A stretch of 12,479 bases of DNA from Actinomycetes bacterium (GTDB taxonomy: Bacteria; Actinomycetota; Actinomycetes; Actinomycetales; Cellulomonadaceae). The notes under the pieces were generated by a model. The model made no database searches, was not told the DNA's origin, and saw nothing but the letters and a program-made list of their open reading frames with translations. Of this stretch, positions 5,607 to 12,417 are shown in pieces. The number at the start of each line of letters is the position of its first letter. Position 1 is the stretch's first letter. The stretch spans positions 1-12,479 of the forward strand of contig JAEXPS010000122.1 in NCBI GenBank assembly GCA_023438885.1, written 5' to 3'. A program made the translations under genes and the position numbers.

Positions 5607-5876
5607 TCAGCCGCCGGCGAACGGTGGCAGCACGTCGATGGTGACACCGTCGGTCAACGGTTGGTCACGGCGCTCGTCGAGCCGCCCGTCGACCAGCACG
5701 CTGCAGGCCGCCAGCACACGGCCGAGCGCCGGGCCGTGCGCGTCGACCGCCCGCGCCAGCAGATCGCCCGTCGTCGTCCCCTCGCCGAGCGGCAGGCGCT
5801 CGTCGGCCCGCCCGGCGGCCTCACCCGCGGCGGCGAACCACCGCACCGTCACGCTTCCGGCCATGTCTCCGGCCAT
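5607..5876 (-). CDS. moaD: Molybdopterin synthase small subunit (sulfur carrier) MoaD
   Basis: An 89-residue ubiquitin-fold protein ending in the essential Gly-Gly (LPPFAGG). Its C-terminus is adenylated by MoeB, converted to a thiocarboxylate and inserted into MoaE. The N-terminal strand SVTVRWFAAAGEAAG (8-22) is typical. The ATG at 5876 is preferred: GGAGG lies 5 nt upstream, inside the end of moaA. Met5 (5864) is an alternative giving a more usual length. The gene starts 1 bp after the moaA stop and is co-transcribed with it. Confidence 0.93.
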   Translation of the reverse strand: MAGDMAGSVTVRWFAAAGEAAGRADERLPLGEGTTTGDLLARAVDAHGPALGRVLAACSVLVDGRLDERRDQPLTDGVTIDVLPPFAGG

Positions 5877-5877
5877 G

Positions 5878-6909
5878 TCAGCCTCCGATCCTGCTCATCG
5901 TCCGCGACGGCTGGACGAAGTCCGGGCCGCCGATGCCGTGCCCCGCCGGCTTGCCGAGCACCGCCTGCGCCCACGCCGCGGCGAGGTCGTCGTCGTCCGC
6001 CCCGGCCCGCAGGAGCCCGAGCAGGTCGGTCTCCTCGTGCCCGAACAGGCAGGTGCGCAACTTGCCGTCGGCGGTCAGCCGCACGCGGTCGCACGCGTCG
6101 CAGAACGGCAGGCTCACGGAGGCGATCACACCGACCGCGCCCGGGCCGCCGTCGACCAGCCAGGTCTGTGCGGGCGACGAGCCGCGATCACCCCGGTCGA
6201 GCGGCGTCAGCGCGAAGCGGGTGCCGAGCAGGTCGAGGATCTCCCGCGCCGTGACGGCGCCCGAGGCGTCCCAGGCATCCCTCGGGCCGATGGGCATCTG
6301 CTCGATGAACCGCAGGAAGTAGCGGTGCTCCAGAGCGAACGCCAGCAGGTCGCACGCCTCGTCGTCGTTGACGCCGCGCATCAGCACCGCGTTGAGCTTG
6401 ACCGGCCGCAGGCCCGCGGCCCGCGCGGCGGCCAGCCCCGCGAGCACCTGCGGGAGCCGGTCGCGGTGCGTCAGCGCCGCGAACCGGGCGGGGTCCAGCG
6501 TGTCGAGCGAGACGTTGACCCGGTCGAGGCCTGCCGCGGCGAGGTCGGACGCCCGCTCGGTCAGCCCGAGGCCGTTGGTGGTCAGCGCGATGAGCGGCGG
6601 CGTGCCGGCCGGCCCGCGGGCGGCGGCCACGTCGGCGACGATGTCCTCGAGGCGAGGGCGCAGCAGCGGCTCACCGCCCGTGAACCGCACCGCGCTGATG
6701 CCCAGGCGCTGCACCGCGAGCCGCACCAGGCGCACCACCTCGTCGTCCGTCATCACGGACTCCGACGGCAGCCAGGGCAGCCCCTCCTCCGGCATGCAGT
6801 AGGTGCACCGCAAGTTGCAGCGGTCGGTCAGCGACACCCGCAAGTTGCTCGCCACCCGGCCGCGGGCATCGCGCAGCGGGCGCTGCCGTTCGCCGTCGAA
6901 CGCATTCAT
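5878..6909 (-). CDS. moaA: GTP 3',8-cyclase MoaA (radical SAM)
   Basis: A 343-residue radical-SAM enzyme that rearranges GTP to 3',8-cyclo-GTP, the first step of Moco synthesis; MoaC completes cPMP. The N-terminal SAM cluster is CNLRCTYC (Cys31, Cys35, Cys38), with TGGEP at 77-81. The C-terminal substrate cluster cysteines are Cys270, Cys273 and Cys287 (FCDACDRVRL, then TCLFG). The chain ends in the conserved double glycine (RIGG). All expected residues are present and the length is normal. The ATG at 6909 has no ribosome-binding site and lies 6 nt after TACGAT, so the mRNA is probably leaderless. The iron-sulfur clusters make the step oxygen-sensitive, in keeping with a hypoxia-type promoter. 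Confidence 0.96.
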   Translation of the reverse strand: MNAFDGERQRPLRDARGRVASNLRVSLTDRCNLRCTYCMPEEGLPWLPSESVMTDDEVVRLVRLAVQRLGISAVRFTGGEPLLRPRLEDIVADVAAARGPAGTPPLIALTTNGLGLTERASDLAAAGLDRVNVSLDTLDPARFAALTHRDRLPQVLAGLAAARAAGLRPVKLNAVLMRGVNDDEACDLLAFALEHRYFLRFIEQMPIGPRDAWDASGAVTAREILDLLGTRFALTPLDRGDRGSSPAQTWLVDGGPGAVGVIASVSLPFCDACDRVRLTADGKLRTCLFGHEETDLLGLLRAGADDDDLAAAWAQAVLGKPAGHGIGGPDFVQPSRTMSRIGG

Positions 6910-6915
6910 GCCGGG

Positions 6916-6958
6916 ATCGTAGGCGCAGGTCAACAGGCCCGGTGCGGACCAAAGGCCG
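6916..6958 (-). promoter_or_regulatory. moaA promoter: site D plus -10, leaderless
   Basis: On the minus strand TACGAT (6921 to 6916) fits TANNNT and ends 6 nt before the moaA ATG. Site D, GGACCAAAGGCC (6946-6957), is centred 30.5 bp from the first base of the -10, or -42.5 from a leaderless start. There is no good -35, as expected for an activator-dependent promoter. Confidence 0.58.
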
Positions 6959-6989
6959 GGATGGGGCACCCCCGCGAGCGGGCTAGGCT
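6945..6989 (+). promoter_or_regulatory. moeA-moaC-mog promoter: site D shared, plus -10, leaderless
   Basis: The same palindrome (6946-6957) faces the divergent operon. TAGGCT (6984-6989) is a good TANNNT box, beginning 32.5 bp from the palindrome centre and ending 7 nt before the GTG at 6997. No ribosome-binding site precedes that GTG. One site would thus serve two divergent leaderless promoters within 87 bp. Confidence 0.58.
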
Positions 6990-6996
6990 CGATGCC

Positions 6997-8280
6997 GTGG
7001 GCCCCGATGACGACCAGCCGCGCGGCGGCCGCGCGCGCACCGTCGAGGAGCACGTCGCGGCGGTCCTGGCCGGGGTGACGCCCACGCCCGCGCAGCGGGT
7101 GCCGCTCGCGGAGGCCGCCGGTCTGGTGCTCGCCGCCGATGTCGCCTCCCTGGTCGACCTGCCGTCGTTCGACAACTCCGCGATGGACGGCTACGCCGTG
7201 CGACTGGCGGACGTCACCGGCGCCGGCCCGGAGCACCCGGTGGTGCTGCCGGTGGTGGACGACGTCCCCGCCGGCGACGGCCGGGCGATCGCGCTGGCGT
7301 CCGGTACCGCGGTGCGGATCATGACCGGCGCCCCGGTGCCGGCGGGCACGGACGCCGTCGTCCCGTTCGAGGACACCGACCGAGGCACCCAGACCGTGCG
7401 CGTGCTGGCCGTGCCGGAGCCGGGAGCGCACATCCGCCGCCGGGGCGAGGACGTCGCTGCGGGCGCGAGGGTGCTCGCGGCGGGGACGCTCGTCGGCCCG
7501 GCGCAGGTCGGCCTGCTGGCAGCGTGCGGCCACACCCACGTGACGGTGCACCGGGCGCCCCGCGTCGTGGTGCTCTCGACCGGGTCCGAGCTGGTGCCGG
7601 CGGGCGAGCCGCTCGGCCCCGGGCGCATCCACGACTCCAACTCCCCGATGCTCGTCGCGGCCGCGCGGGCTCTCGGCGCCACCGTCCGGACGGCGCCCGC
7701 GGTCCCCGACGTGCCCGGGGCGCTCGCGGAGGCCGTGCGCCGGCACTCCGCGGACGCCGACGTGGTGCTGACCACCGCCGGCGTGAGCGCGGGGGCGTAC
7801 GACGTGGTCCGGCAGGACCTGTCCGCCCTCGTCGACGACCCGGCCGACGTCGAGCTCGTCCACGTGGCGATGCAGCCGGGCAAGCCGCAGGGGCTGGCGC
7901 GGATCGGGCCGCGGCGGGTGCCGGTGCTGGCCCTGCCCGGCAACCCGGTGAGCGCGTACGTCTCGTTCCACCTGTTCGCCCGGCCGCTGCTGCGCCGGCT
8001 CGCCGGGCACTCGGCACTGGCGGCGCCCAGCATCGGCGCGCGGCTCACCGAGCCGGTGACCCACAAGCTCGGCCGGCGCGGTTACGTGCGGGTGGCGCTC
8101 GAGGCGAGGCCGGACGGCTGGTGGGCGACCCCCGTCGGCGGGAACGGCTCCCATCTGCTCGGTGCGCTCGCCCGCTCGGACGCGCTGGCGGTCGTGCCCG
8201 ACGACGTCGCGCGGCTCGACGCCGGTGCGGGGGTGCGCGTCGTCGTCACGGAGCGTGGATCGACCGAAGGAGTGCTGTGA
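6997..8280 (+). CDS. moeA: Molybdopterin molybdenumtransferase MoeA
   Basis: A 427-residue cytoplasmic enzyme that inserts molybdate into adenylated molybdopterin made by the Mog-type protein. Family motifs run in order: PSFDNSAMDGYAVR (56-69), MTGAPVPAGTDAVVPFED, STGSELVPAGEPLG with IHDSNSPML, GVSAGAYDVVRQDL, MQPGKPQGLA and LPGNPVSAYVSFHLF. The usual TTGGVS appears as TTAGVS. The reading frame is open far upstream, but GTG 6997 is chosen because TAGGCT ends 7 nt before it and homology begins soon after. Its stop overlaps the moaC start, so the operon is coupled. Some actinomycetes carry several moeA paralogues; this is the one in the island. Confidence 0.94.
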   Translation: MGPDDDQPRGGRARTVEEHVAAVLAGVTPTPAQRVPLAEAAGLVLAADVASLVDLPSFDNSAMDGYAVRLADVTGAGPEHPVVLPVVDDVPAGDGRAIALASGTAVRIMTGAPVPAGTDAVVPFEDTDRGTQTVRVLAVPEPGAHIRRRGEDVAAGARVLAAGTLVGPAQVGLLAACGHTHVTVHRAPRVVVLSTGSELVPAGEPLGPGRIHDSNSPMLVAAARALGATVRTAPAVPDVPGALAEAVRRHSADADVVLTTAGVSAGAYDVVRQDLSALVDDPADVELVHVAMQPGKPQGLARIGPRRVPVLALPGNPVSAYVSFHLFARPLLRRLAGHSALAAPSIGARLTEPVTHKLGRRGYVRVALEARPDGWWATPVGGNGSHLLGALARSDALAVVPDDVARLDAGAGVRVVVTERGSTEGVL

Positions 8281-8759
8281 GCGAGCCGGGCTTCACCCAC
8301 GTCGACGAGCGCGGCGCCGCGCGGATGGTCGACGTCTCCGCGAAGGACGTGACCGTCCGGACGGCCACCGCGACAGGCCGGGTGCTGGTGTCTGCCGCCG
8401 TCGTCGCCCTGCTGCGCGGCGCAGGCGTGCCGAAGGGCGACGCGCTCGCCGTGGCCCGCATCGCGGGCATCCAGGCGGCGAAGCACACACCCGACCTGGT
8501 GCCCCTGGCCCATCCGATCGCGATCCACGGCGTCACCGTCGACCTCGAGGTGACCGACGAGGCCGTGAGGATCACCGCGACGGTGCGCACCGCCGACCGC
8601 ACCGGTGTCGAGATGGAGGCACTGACGGCCGTCGCGGTCGCCGGGCTCGCGCTGATCGACATGGTCAAGGCCGTCGACAAGGGCGCGACGCTCAGCGAGG
8701 TGCAGGTGACCGAGAAGACCGGCGGCCGCTCCGGCACGTGGCGCCGGCCGACGACGTGA
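8277..8759 (+). CDS. moaC: Cyclic pyranopterin monophosphate synthase MoaC
   Basis: A 160-residue enzyme converting 3',8-cyclo-GTP to cPMP, acting directly after MoaA. Conserved stretches are KHTPDLVPLAHP (69-80, with His79), DRTGVEMEAL (107-116) and DMVKAVDKGA (128-137, with the catalytic-type Lys131). The usual Cys-His of the first motif is Ala-His here. The GTG start at 8277 overlaps the moeA stop by 4 bp and has GAAGGAG shortly upstream. Its stop overlaps the next GTG. moaC is thus expressed from the moeA promoter rather than with moaA, but both share site D. Confidence 0.95.
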   Translation: MSEPGFTHVDERGAARMVDVSAKDVTVRTATATGRVLVSAAVVALLRGAGVPKGDALAVARIAGIQAAKHTPDLVPLAHPIAIHGVTVDLEVTDEAVRITATVRTADRTGVEMEALTAVAVAGLALIDMVKAVDKGATLSEVQVTEKTGGRSGTWRRPTT

Positions 8760-9259
8760 CGGACCGTCCTCGCGCCGTCGTCGTCACCGCCTCCACGCGC
8801 GCGGCGGCGGGGGCGTACGCCGACGAGTCCGGCCCGGCGGCGGTCGCCGCGCTGGCCGCGCTCGGTTTCGAGGTGGCCGCGCCCCTCGTCGTGCCCGACG
8901 GACCCGCGGTGGGGGGTGCGCTGCGCGAGGCGCTCGCGGGCGGGGCCGCGCTCGTGGTCACCACCGGCGGCACCGGGCTGGCGCCCGACGACCTGACACC
9001 CGAGCAGACCCTGCCGCTGCTCGACCGCAGCCTGCCGGGCCTGGCCGAGGCGATGCGGGCGGCCGGCCTGGCGTCGGGGATCCCGGCGGCATTGCTCAGC
9101 CGGGGCCTCGCCGGCGTGGCGGGGCGCACGGTGATCGTCAACCTGCCGGGCTCCACCGGAGGAGTGCGGCAAGGTCTGGCGACGATCGGCGCCGCGCTGG
9201 TGCACGCCGTGGAGCAGGTGGGTGGTGGGGACCACCCCCGCCACGGTCACGCTCAGTAG
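8756..9259 (+). CDS. mog: Molybdopterin adenylyltransferase, MoaB/Mog family
   Basis: A 167-residue protein of the MoaB/MogA fold that adenylates molybdopterin before MoeA inserts molybdenum. TTGGTGL (69-75) and NLPGST (129-134) are the molybdopterin-binding signatures, and DESGPAAVAAL (23-33) is the usual N-terminal helix. The name could equally be given as moaB or mogA; actinobacterial members are often named moaB, so the symbol is a choice. The GTG at 8756 overlaps the moaC stop (GTGA) and has no clear ribosome-binding site, consistent with translational coupling. Its last 7 bp overlap the end of moeB on the other strand. Confidence 0.88.
   Translation: MTDRPRAVVVTASTRAAAGAYADESGPAAVAALAALGFEVAAPLVVPDGPAVGGALREALAGGAALVVTTGGTGLAPDDLTPEQTLPLLDRSLPGLAEAMRAAGLASGIPAALLSRGLAGVAGRTVIVNLPGSTGGVRQGLATIGAALVHAVEQVGGGDHPRHGHAQ
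9220..9237. terminator. Hairpin at the mog/moeB convergence, possible two-way terminator
   Basis: GGGTGGT (9220-9226) and ACCACCC (9231-9237) form a perfect 7-bp stem with a GGGG loop. It lies in the last codons of mog and 15 nt after the moeB stop on the other strand. No T-run follows in either direction, so intrinsic termination is uncertain. Confidence 0.35.
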
Positions 9260-10419
9260 CGCGGCAGCGCTGGGTCCACCTCGTCGATCCACTCGAGGAC
9301 GCCGCCGGGGACGTGGCTCACGCGCGTGAACCCCCGGGCGGTGGCGAGCCGCAGCACCTCGGCAGAGCGGACCCCCGCCTTGCAGTAGAGGACCACGTCA
9401 CGGTCACGCGGCAGCTCGTCGAACCCCTCGCCGTCGACGAACCGGCCCTTCGGGATCAGACGTGCGCCGGGGATCGTGCCGAGCGCGTGCTCGGCGGGCT
9501 CGCGCACGTCCACGAGGTCGAACTCGTCGTCGCCGGCCGCGCGAGCCGCGAGGCGCTGCGCCAGGGCGCGCGCACCGGTCTCGGGCAGTGCGACGGGAAG
9601 CTCGCAGACCTCGTCGTACGCCTGGAGCCGGGTCACCGGGGAAGCGCCGGGCGCGGGTCGGATCGGCACCTCGACCCAGCGTGCGGACAGCGCGTCGTAC
9701 GCCGCCATGCGGCCGAGCAGCGGCTCGCCGACGCCGAGGACCAGCTTGAGCGCCTCCACCGCCATCGCCGAACCGACCACGCCGCACACCGCGCCGAGCA
9801 CGCCGGCCTCGGCGCACGACGGGACGGTGCCCGGTGCCGGCGGGTTCGGGAACACGTCCCGGTAGCCGACCGCGACCGCTCCCGCCGGAGGGGCGGACCA
9901 GAACACGGCGACCCGGCCGTCGAAGCGCAGCACCGACCCCCACACCAGCGGCTTGCCGGCCAGCGCGCAGGCGTCGCTCACCAGGTAGCGGGTGGGGAAG
10001 TTGTCGGTGCCGTCGAGCAGCACGTCGTACTGCCCGACGAGCTCGAGGATGTTGTCCACGTCGAGGTGCACGCGATGGGGGACGACGCGGACGTCCGGGT
10101 TGATGCCGGCCAGCGTGCGGGTCGCCGAGTCGACCTTCGGCTCCCCCACGGCGGTGCTGGGGTGCACCACCTGGCGCTGGAGGTTGGACACGTCGACCAC
10201 GTCGAAGTCGACGACTCCGATGGTGCCCACGCCCGCCGCGGCCAGGTAGAGCAGTGCAGGCGAACCCAGCCCGCCGGCGCCGACCACCAGGACGCGGGCG
10301 TTGCGCAGCCGTCGCTGACCCTGCTCGCCCACGCCGGGGATCAGCACGTGGCGTGAGTAGCGGGCGAGCTCGTCCGGCGTCAGCGGCGGCCCGGGCTCGA
10401 CGAGCGGTGGCAACGGCAT
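9253..10419 (-). CDS. moeB: MoeB/MoeZ-type adenylyltransferase-sulfurtransferase (ThiF fold plus rhodanese)
   Basis: A 388-residue fusion. Residues 1-270 are the E1-like ThiF/MoeB domain: ATP loop VVGAGGLGSP (45-54), NLQRQ (79-83), Asp137 in DGTDNFPTRY (136-145) and PSCAEAGVLG (200-209, Cys202). Residues 285-388 are a rhodanese domain with active-loop Cys346 (YCKAGVRS). It would adenylate the MoaD C-terminus and load sulfur on it. The zinc CxxC pairs of E. coli MoeB are missing, as in mycobacterial MoeZ, which also serves the CysO sulfur carrier; a wider role is possible, and moeZ may be the better name. The ATG at 10419 has GAGGAGG 5-6 nt upstream. It follows the MFS gene by 30 bp and overlaps the end of mog by 7 bp. 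Confidence 0.93.
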   Translation of the reverse strand: MPLPPLVEPGPPLTPDELARYSRHVLIPGVGEQGQRRLRNARVLVVGAGGLGSPALLYLAAAGVGTIGVVDFDVVDVSNLQRQVVHPSTAVGEPKVDSATRTLAGINPDVRVVPHRVHLDVDNILELVGQYDVLLDGTDNFPTRYLVSDACALAGKPLVWGSVLRFDGRVAVFWSAPPAGAVAVGYRDVFPNPPAPGTVPSCAEAGVLGAVCGVVGSAMAVEALKLVLGVGEPLLGRMAAYDALSARWVEVPIRPAPGASPVTRLQAYDEVCELPVALPETGARALAQRLAARAAGDDEFDLVDVREPAEHALGTIPGARLIPKGRFVDGEGFDELPRDRDVVLYCKAGVRSAEVLRLATARGFTRVSHVPGGVLEWIDEVDPALPRY

Positions 10420-10446
10420 CGGGTCCTCCTCGCGTGCGGCATCCCG

Positions 10447-10489
10447 ACGCTAGGCATCGAGCTGTGCCGCGGGCCGGGCCGTACGTCCT
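10447..10489 (-). promoter_or_regulatory. Candidate intragenic moeB promoter: palindrome (site F) plus -10
   Basis: TAGCGT on the minus strand (10452 to 10447) fits TANNNT and contains the TAG stop of the MFS gene. Centred 30.5 bp before it, inside the last MFS codons, is GGGCCGTACGTCCT (10476-10489), matching 13 of 14 positions of GGGnC-N4-GnCCC. Start near 10440 would give a short leader carrying GAGGAGG. The N4 spacer (GTAC) differs from the AAAG-like spacers elsewhere, and the site lies in coding DNA, so chance is harder to exclude. Confidence 0.45.
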
Positions 10490-11769
10490 GGCACCTCGCG
10501 CGGAGCAGTGGGTGCGCGCAGGTAGAGCAGGGCTCCGAGGAGGTAGGCGGCGGCCAGCCCGGCGAAGGCGACGCGCGACCAGCCGGTGTCCGGCAGGATC
10601 GCGGCGCCCAGGGCGGCGGCCCCGACGAACGCCGCGTTGTAGAGCACGTCGTAGAGGGCGAACGCGCGGCCGCGGAAGGCGTCGGCGGTGTCGCGCTGGA
10701 CGATGGTGTCGACGGCGATCTTCGCCGCCTGCGCCGCCAGGCCCAGCACCACGGCTCCGGCGATGACCACCGGCAGCTCGACGGAGATCACGAGCATCAC
10801 CTGGCTGACGGCGGCGACCACCAGGCACAGGACGATCCACCGGTGCGTGCCCACACGCGGCGACAGGATGGGCGTCACGACCACGGCGACGAAGAACCCG
10901 ACACCCGTGGCCGCGACGATCGTCGCGAACGTCGCGATCCCGGCGTCGAGGTCGTGCGGGTCGTTGAGCAGGTTGCGCGAGATCAGGATGCTCGCCATCA
11001 GCACCAGGCCGTAGAGCAGCCGGTGCCACGCCATGATCCCCAGCGCCTGCGCCGGTGTGCGGCGCGCGACGAGGTAGCGGGCGCCCTCGAGGAGCCCGCG
11101 GCCCACCACTCGCAGCGCCTGGCGCAACGGGACGAGGCTGGGCTCGTCGGGCCCCAGCTGGTCCCTGCCCAGCCGGAGGGCGAGCACGGCCGCGGTGGCC
11201 TGGAGCGCCGCCGCGACGACCAGCGCGACCGCGTCTCGCGCGCGGCCCTCCGCCATGACGAGGGACAGCCCGGCACCGACGCCGCCGCCGACGAACGACG
11301 CGACCGATCCGAGGGTGGGTGCCACCGAGTTGGCGGTGAGCAGCAGCTCGCCGGCGACGACCTTCGGCTGCGACGCCGACAGCGCCGCGAGCAGGAACCG
11401 GTTGACGCTGAGGGTGGCCAGTGCCAGCACGTAGACGGCGGGGCCGACGCCGACGGTGACCATCAGCAGCGCCACCACCAGCGTCAACGCCATGCGCACC
11501 AGGTTGCCGACGAGGAGCACCTGCCGGCGCCGCCAGCGGTCGAGGAATACGCCCGCCCACGGCCCGACGATGGTGAACGGCAGCAGCAGCACGGCGAAGG
11601 CCGCTGCGACGGCGCCGGCGGTCGCGGCGTTCTCCGGGGAGAAGAAGAACAGGGTCGCCAGGCCGACGGTGAACATGCCGTCGGCGCACTGGCTGACGAG
11701 CCGCACGGCGAGCAGCCGCCGGAACCCGACGAGCGGCCAGAGTGCCTTGAGGTCCGAGATCACCTGCAC
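10450..11769 (-). CDS. Major facilitator superfamily transporter
   Basis: A 439-residue integral membrane protein with about 10-12 hydrophobic segments. It has the MFS loop-2/3 signature form GVFLDRWRRRQVLLVGNLVRM (split: GVFLDRWRRR near residues 73-82, then QVLLVGNLVRM) and a matching second half with FRGRAFALYDVLYNAAFVG. It resembles the large group of uncharacterised multidrug-type or macrolide-type exporters; no substrate can be told, and nothing ties it to molybdenum except position. The start is taken at GTG 11769: TAGCCT ends 6 nt before it and no ribosome-binding site is present, so the mRNA may be leaderless. Another GTG lies two codons in. moeB follows 30 bp downstream and may be partly co-transcribed. 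Confidence 0.82.
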   Translation of the reverse strand: MQVISDLKALWPLVGFRRLLAVRLVSQCADGMFTVGLATLFFFSPENAATAGAVAAAFAVLLLPFTIVGPWAGVFLDRWRRRQVLLVGNLVRMALTLVVALLMVTVGVGPAVYVLALATLSVNRFLLAALSASQPKVVAGELLLTANSVAPTLGSVASFVGGGVGAGLSLVMAEGRARDAVALVVAAALQATAAVLALRLGRDQLGPDEPSLVPLRQALRVVGRGLLEGARYLVARRTPAQALGIMAWHRLLYGLVLMASILISRNLLNDPHDLDAGIATFATIVAATGVGFFVAVVVTPILSPRVGTHRWIVLCLVVAAVSQVMLVISVELPVVIAGAVVLGLAAQAAKIAVDTIVQRDTADAFRGRAFALYDVLYNAAFVGAAALGAAILPDTGWSRVAFAGLAAAYLLGALLYLRAPTAPREVPGRTARPAAQLDA

Positions 11770-11775
11770 CCGGAC

Positions 11776-11781
11776 AGGCTA
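11776..11781 (-). promoter_or_regulatory. -10 box of the MFS gene, leaderless geometry
   Basis: TAGCCT on the minus strand (11781 to 11776) ends 6 nt before the GTG at 11769, with no Shine-Dalgarno sequence between. The island palindrome is not present at the expected distance; only a short AACC-N5-GGTT repeat (11806-11818) lies there. Confidence 0.5.
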
Positions 11782-11827
11782 TGGGCTCATGTGATGTGGC
11801 ACCCCAACCGACGAGGTTCACTGGGGG

Positions 11828-11853
11828 CAACCCCGCGGTGCCCGCCAGGCGTT
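11828..11853 (+). promoter_or_regulatory. Possible ECF-type promoter of the sigma factor gene
   Basis: GCAACC (11828-11833 region) and CGTT (11850-11853), about 16-17 bp apart, resemble ECF-sigma promoters (AAC-type -35, CGT-type -10). A start near 11860 would place AAGGGAGG (11863-11870) in a very short leader. Autoregulation is common for ECF sigma genes, but the motifs are short. Confidence 0.32.
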
Positions 11854-11877
11854 CTTCCAACGAAGGGAGGTCGCACC

Positions 11878-12417
11878 GTGGCCGGATGGGAGCCGATGCT
11901 GGAGGCGGTGGCGCGTGAGCGCTACCCGCACCTCGTGGCGCGCGCGATGCTCCTGACGCGCTCGCGGTCCGACGCGGAGGACCTGGTGCAAGACGCGCTC
12001 GTGTCGACCTTCGGCGGGCGTGCGCGCTTCGAGTCCGCCGCCCAGGCCGAGCAGTACGTGCGCCGGGCGATCGTCTCGCGCTTCGTCGACCGCGCACGGA
12101 AGGCGGGCCGGGAGCGGGAGGCGCTCGCGTTCGTCGGGCACGAAGCCCCGATGTCCGACGAACCGGGCCTGCCGGCCGCGGTCGAGGCGGCGCTCGCGCT
12201 GCTCAGCCCCCGGCAGCGGGCCTGCGTGGTGCTGCGCCACCTCGAGGACCTGTCGGTGTCCCAGACCGCCAAGCTGCTGGGGCTCTCGGAGGGGTCGGTG
12301 AAGCGGTACGTCTCCGATGGCGTCGCGACGCTCTCGCGCGTGCTCGGGGCCACGGCGGCGCCGGAGTCGGCGGATGTCGTGCTGCGCAAGGACAGGGAGG
12401 TGCGTCGTGACGCGTGA
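11878..12417 (+). CDS. ECF-type RNA polymerase sigma factor (SigE-like family)
   Basis: A 179-residue sigma-70 family protein with only regions 2 and 4. Region 2 spans about residues 15-75 and includes DAEDLVQDALVSTF (32-45). Region 4 spans about 108-155, with LSPRQRACVVLRHLEDLS (109-126) and the HTH LLGLSEGSVKRYVSDG (133-148). The size fits ECF sigma factors. The GTG at 11878 has AAGGGAGG 7 nt upstream. The next gene overlaps its 3' end by 11 bp, the usual layout for an ECF factor with its regulator. It points away from the Moco genes and marks the likely right edge of the island. The regulon is unknown; none of the Moco promoters shows an ECF-type sequence that I can see. Confidence 0.88.
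   Translation: MAGWEPMLEAVARERYPHLVARAMLLTRSRSDAEDLVQDALVSTFGGRARFESAAQAEQYVRRAIVSRFVDRARKAGREREALAFVGHEAPMSDEPGLPAAVEAALALLSPRQRACVVLRHLEDLSVSQTAKLLGLSEGSVKRYVSDGVATLSRVLGATAAPESADVVLRKDREVRRDA

Noticed and set aside
5380..6996. A long rightward open frame joined to the front of MoeA
   Set aside because: It is a GC-driven shadow across moaD and moaA. MoeA homology begins just after the GTG at 6997, which has its own -10 box.
5878..8154. The moaA reading frame stays open far upstream, suggesting a 758-residue fusion protein
   Set aside because: The extension is the antisense of moeA, arginine/histidine-rich and without domain character. The radical-SAM start, the -10 box at 6916-6921 and the moeA gene itself show the true start at 6909.
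11806..11818. AACC-N5-GGTT at the expected palindrome position of the MFS promoter
   Set aside because: Its centre is about 31 bp from the -10, but the half-sites do not match GGnC/GnCC and the spacing inside differs. I do not count it as a member of the set.
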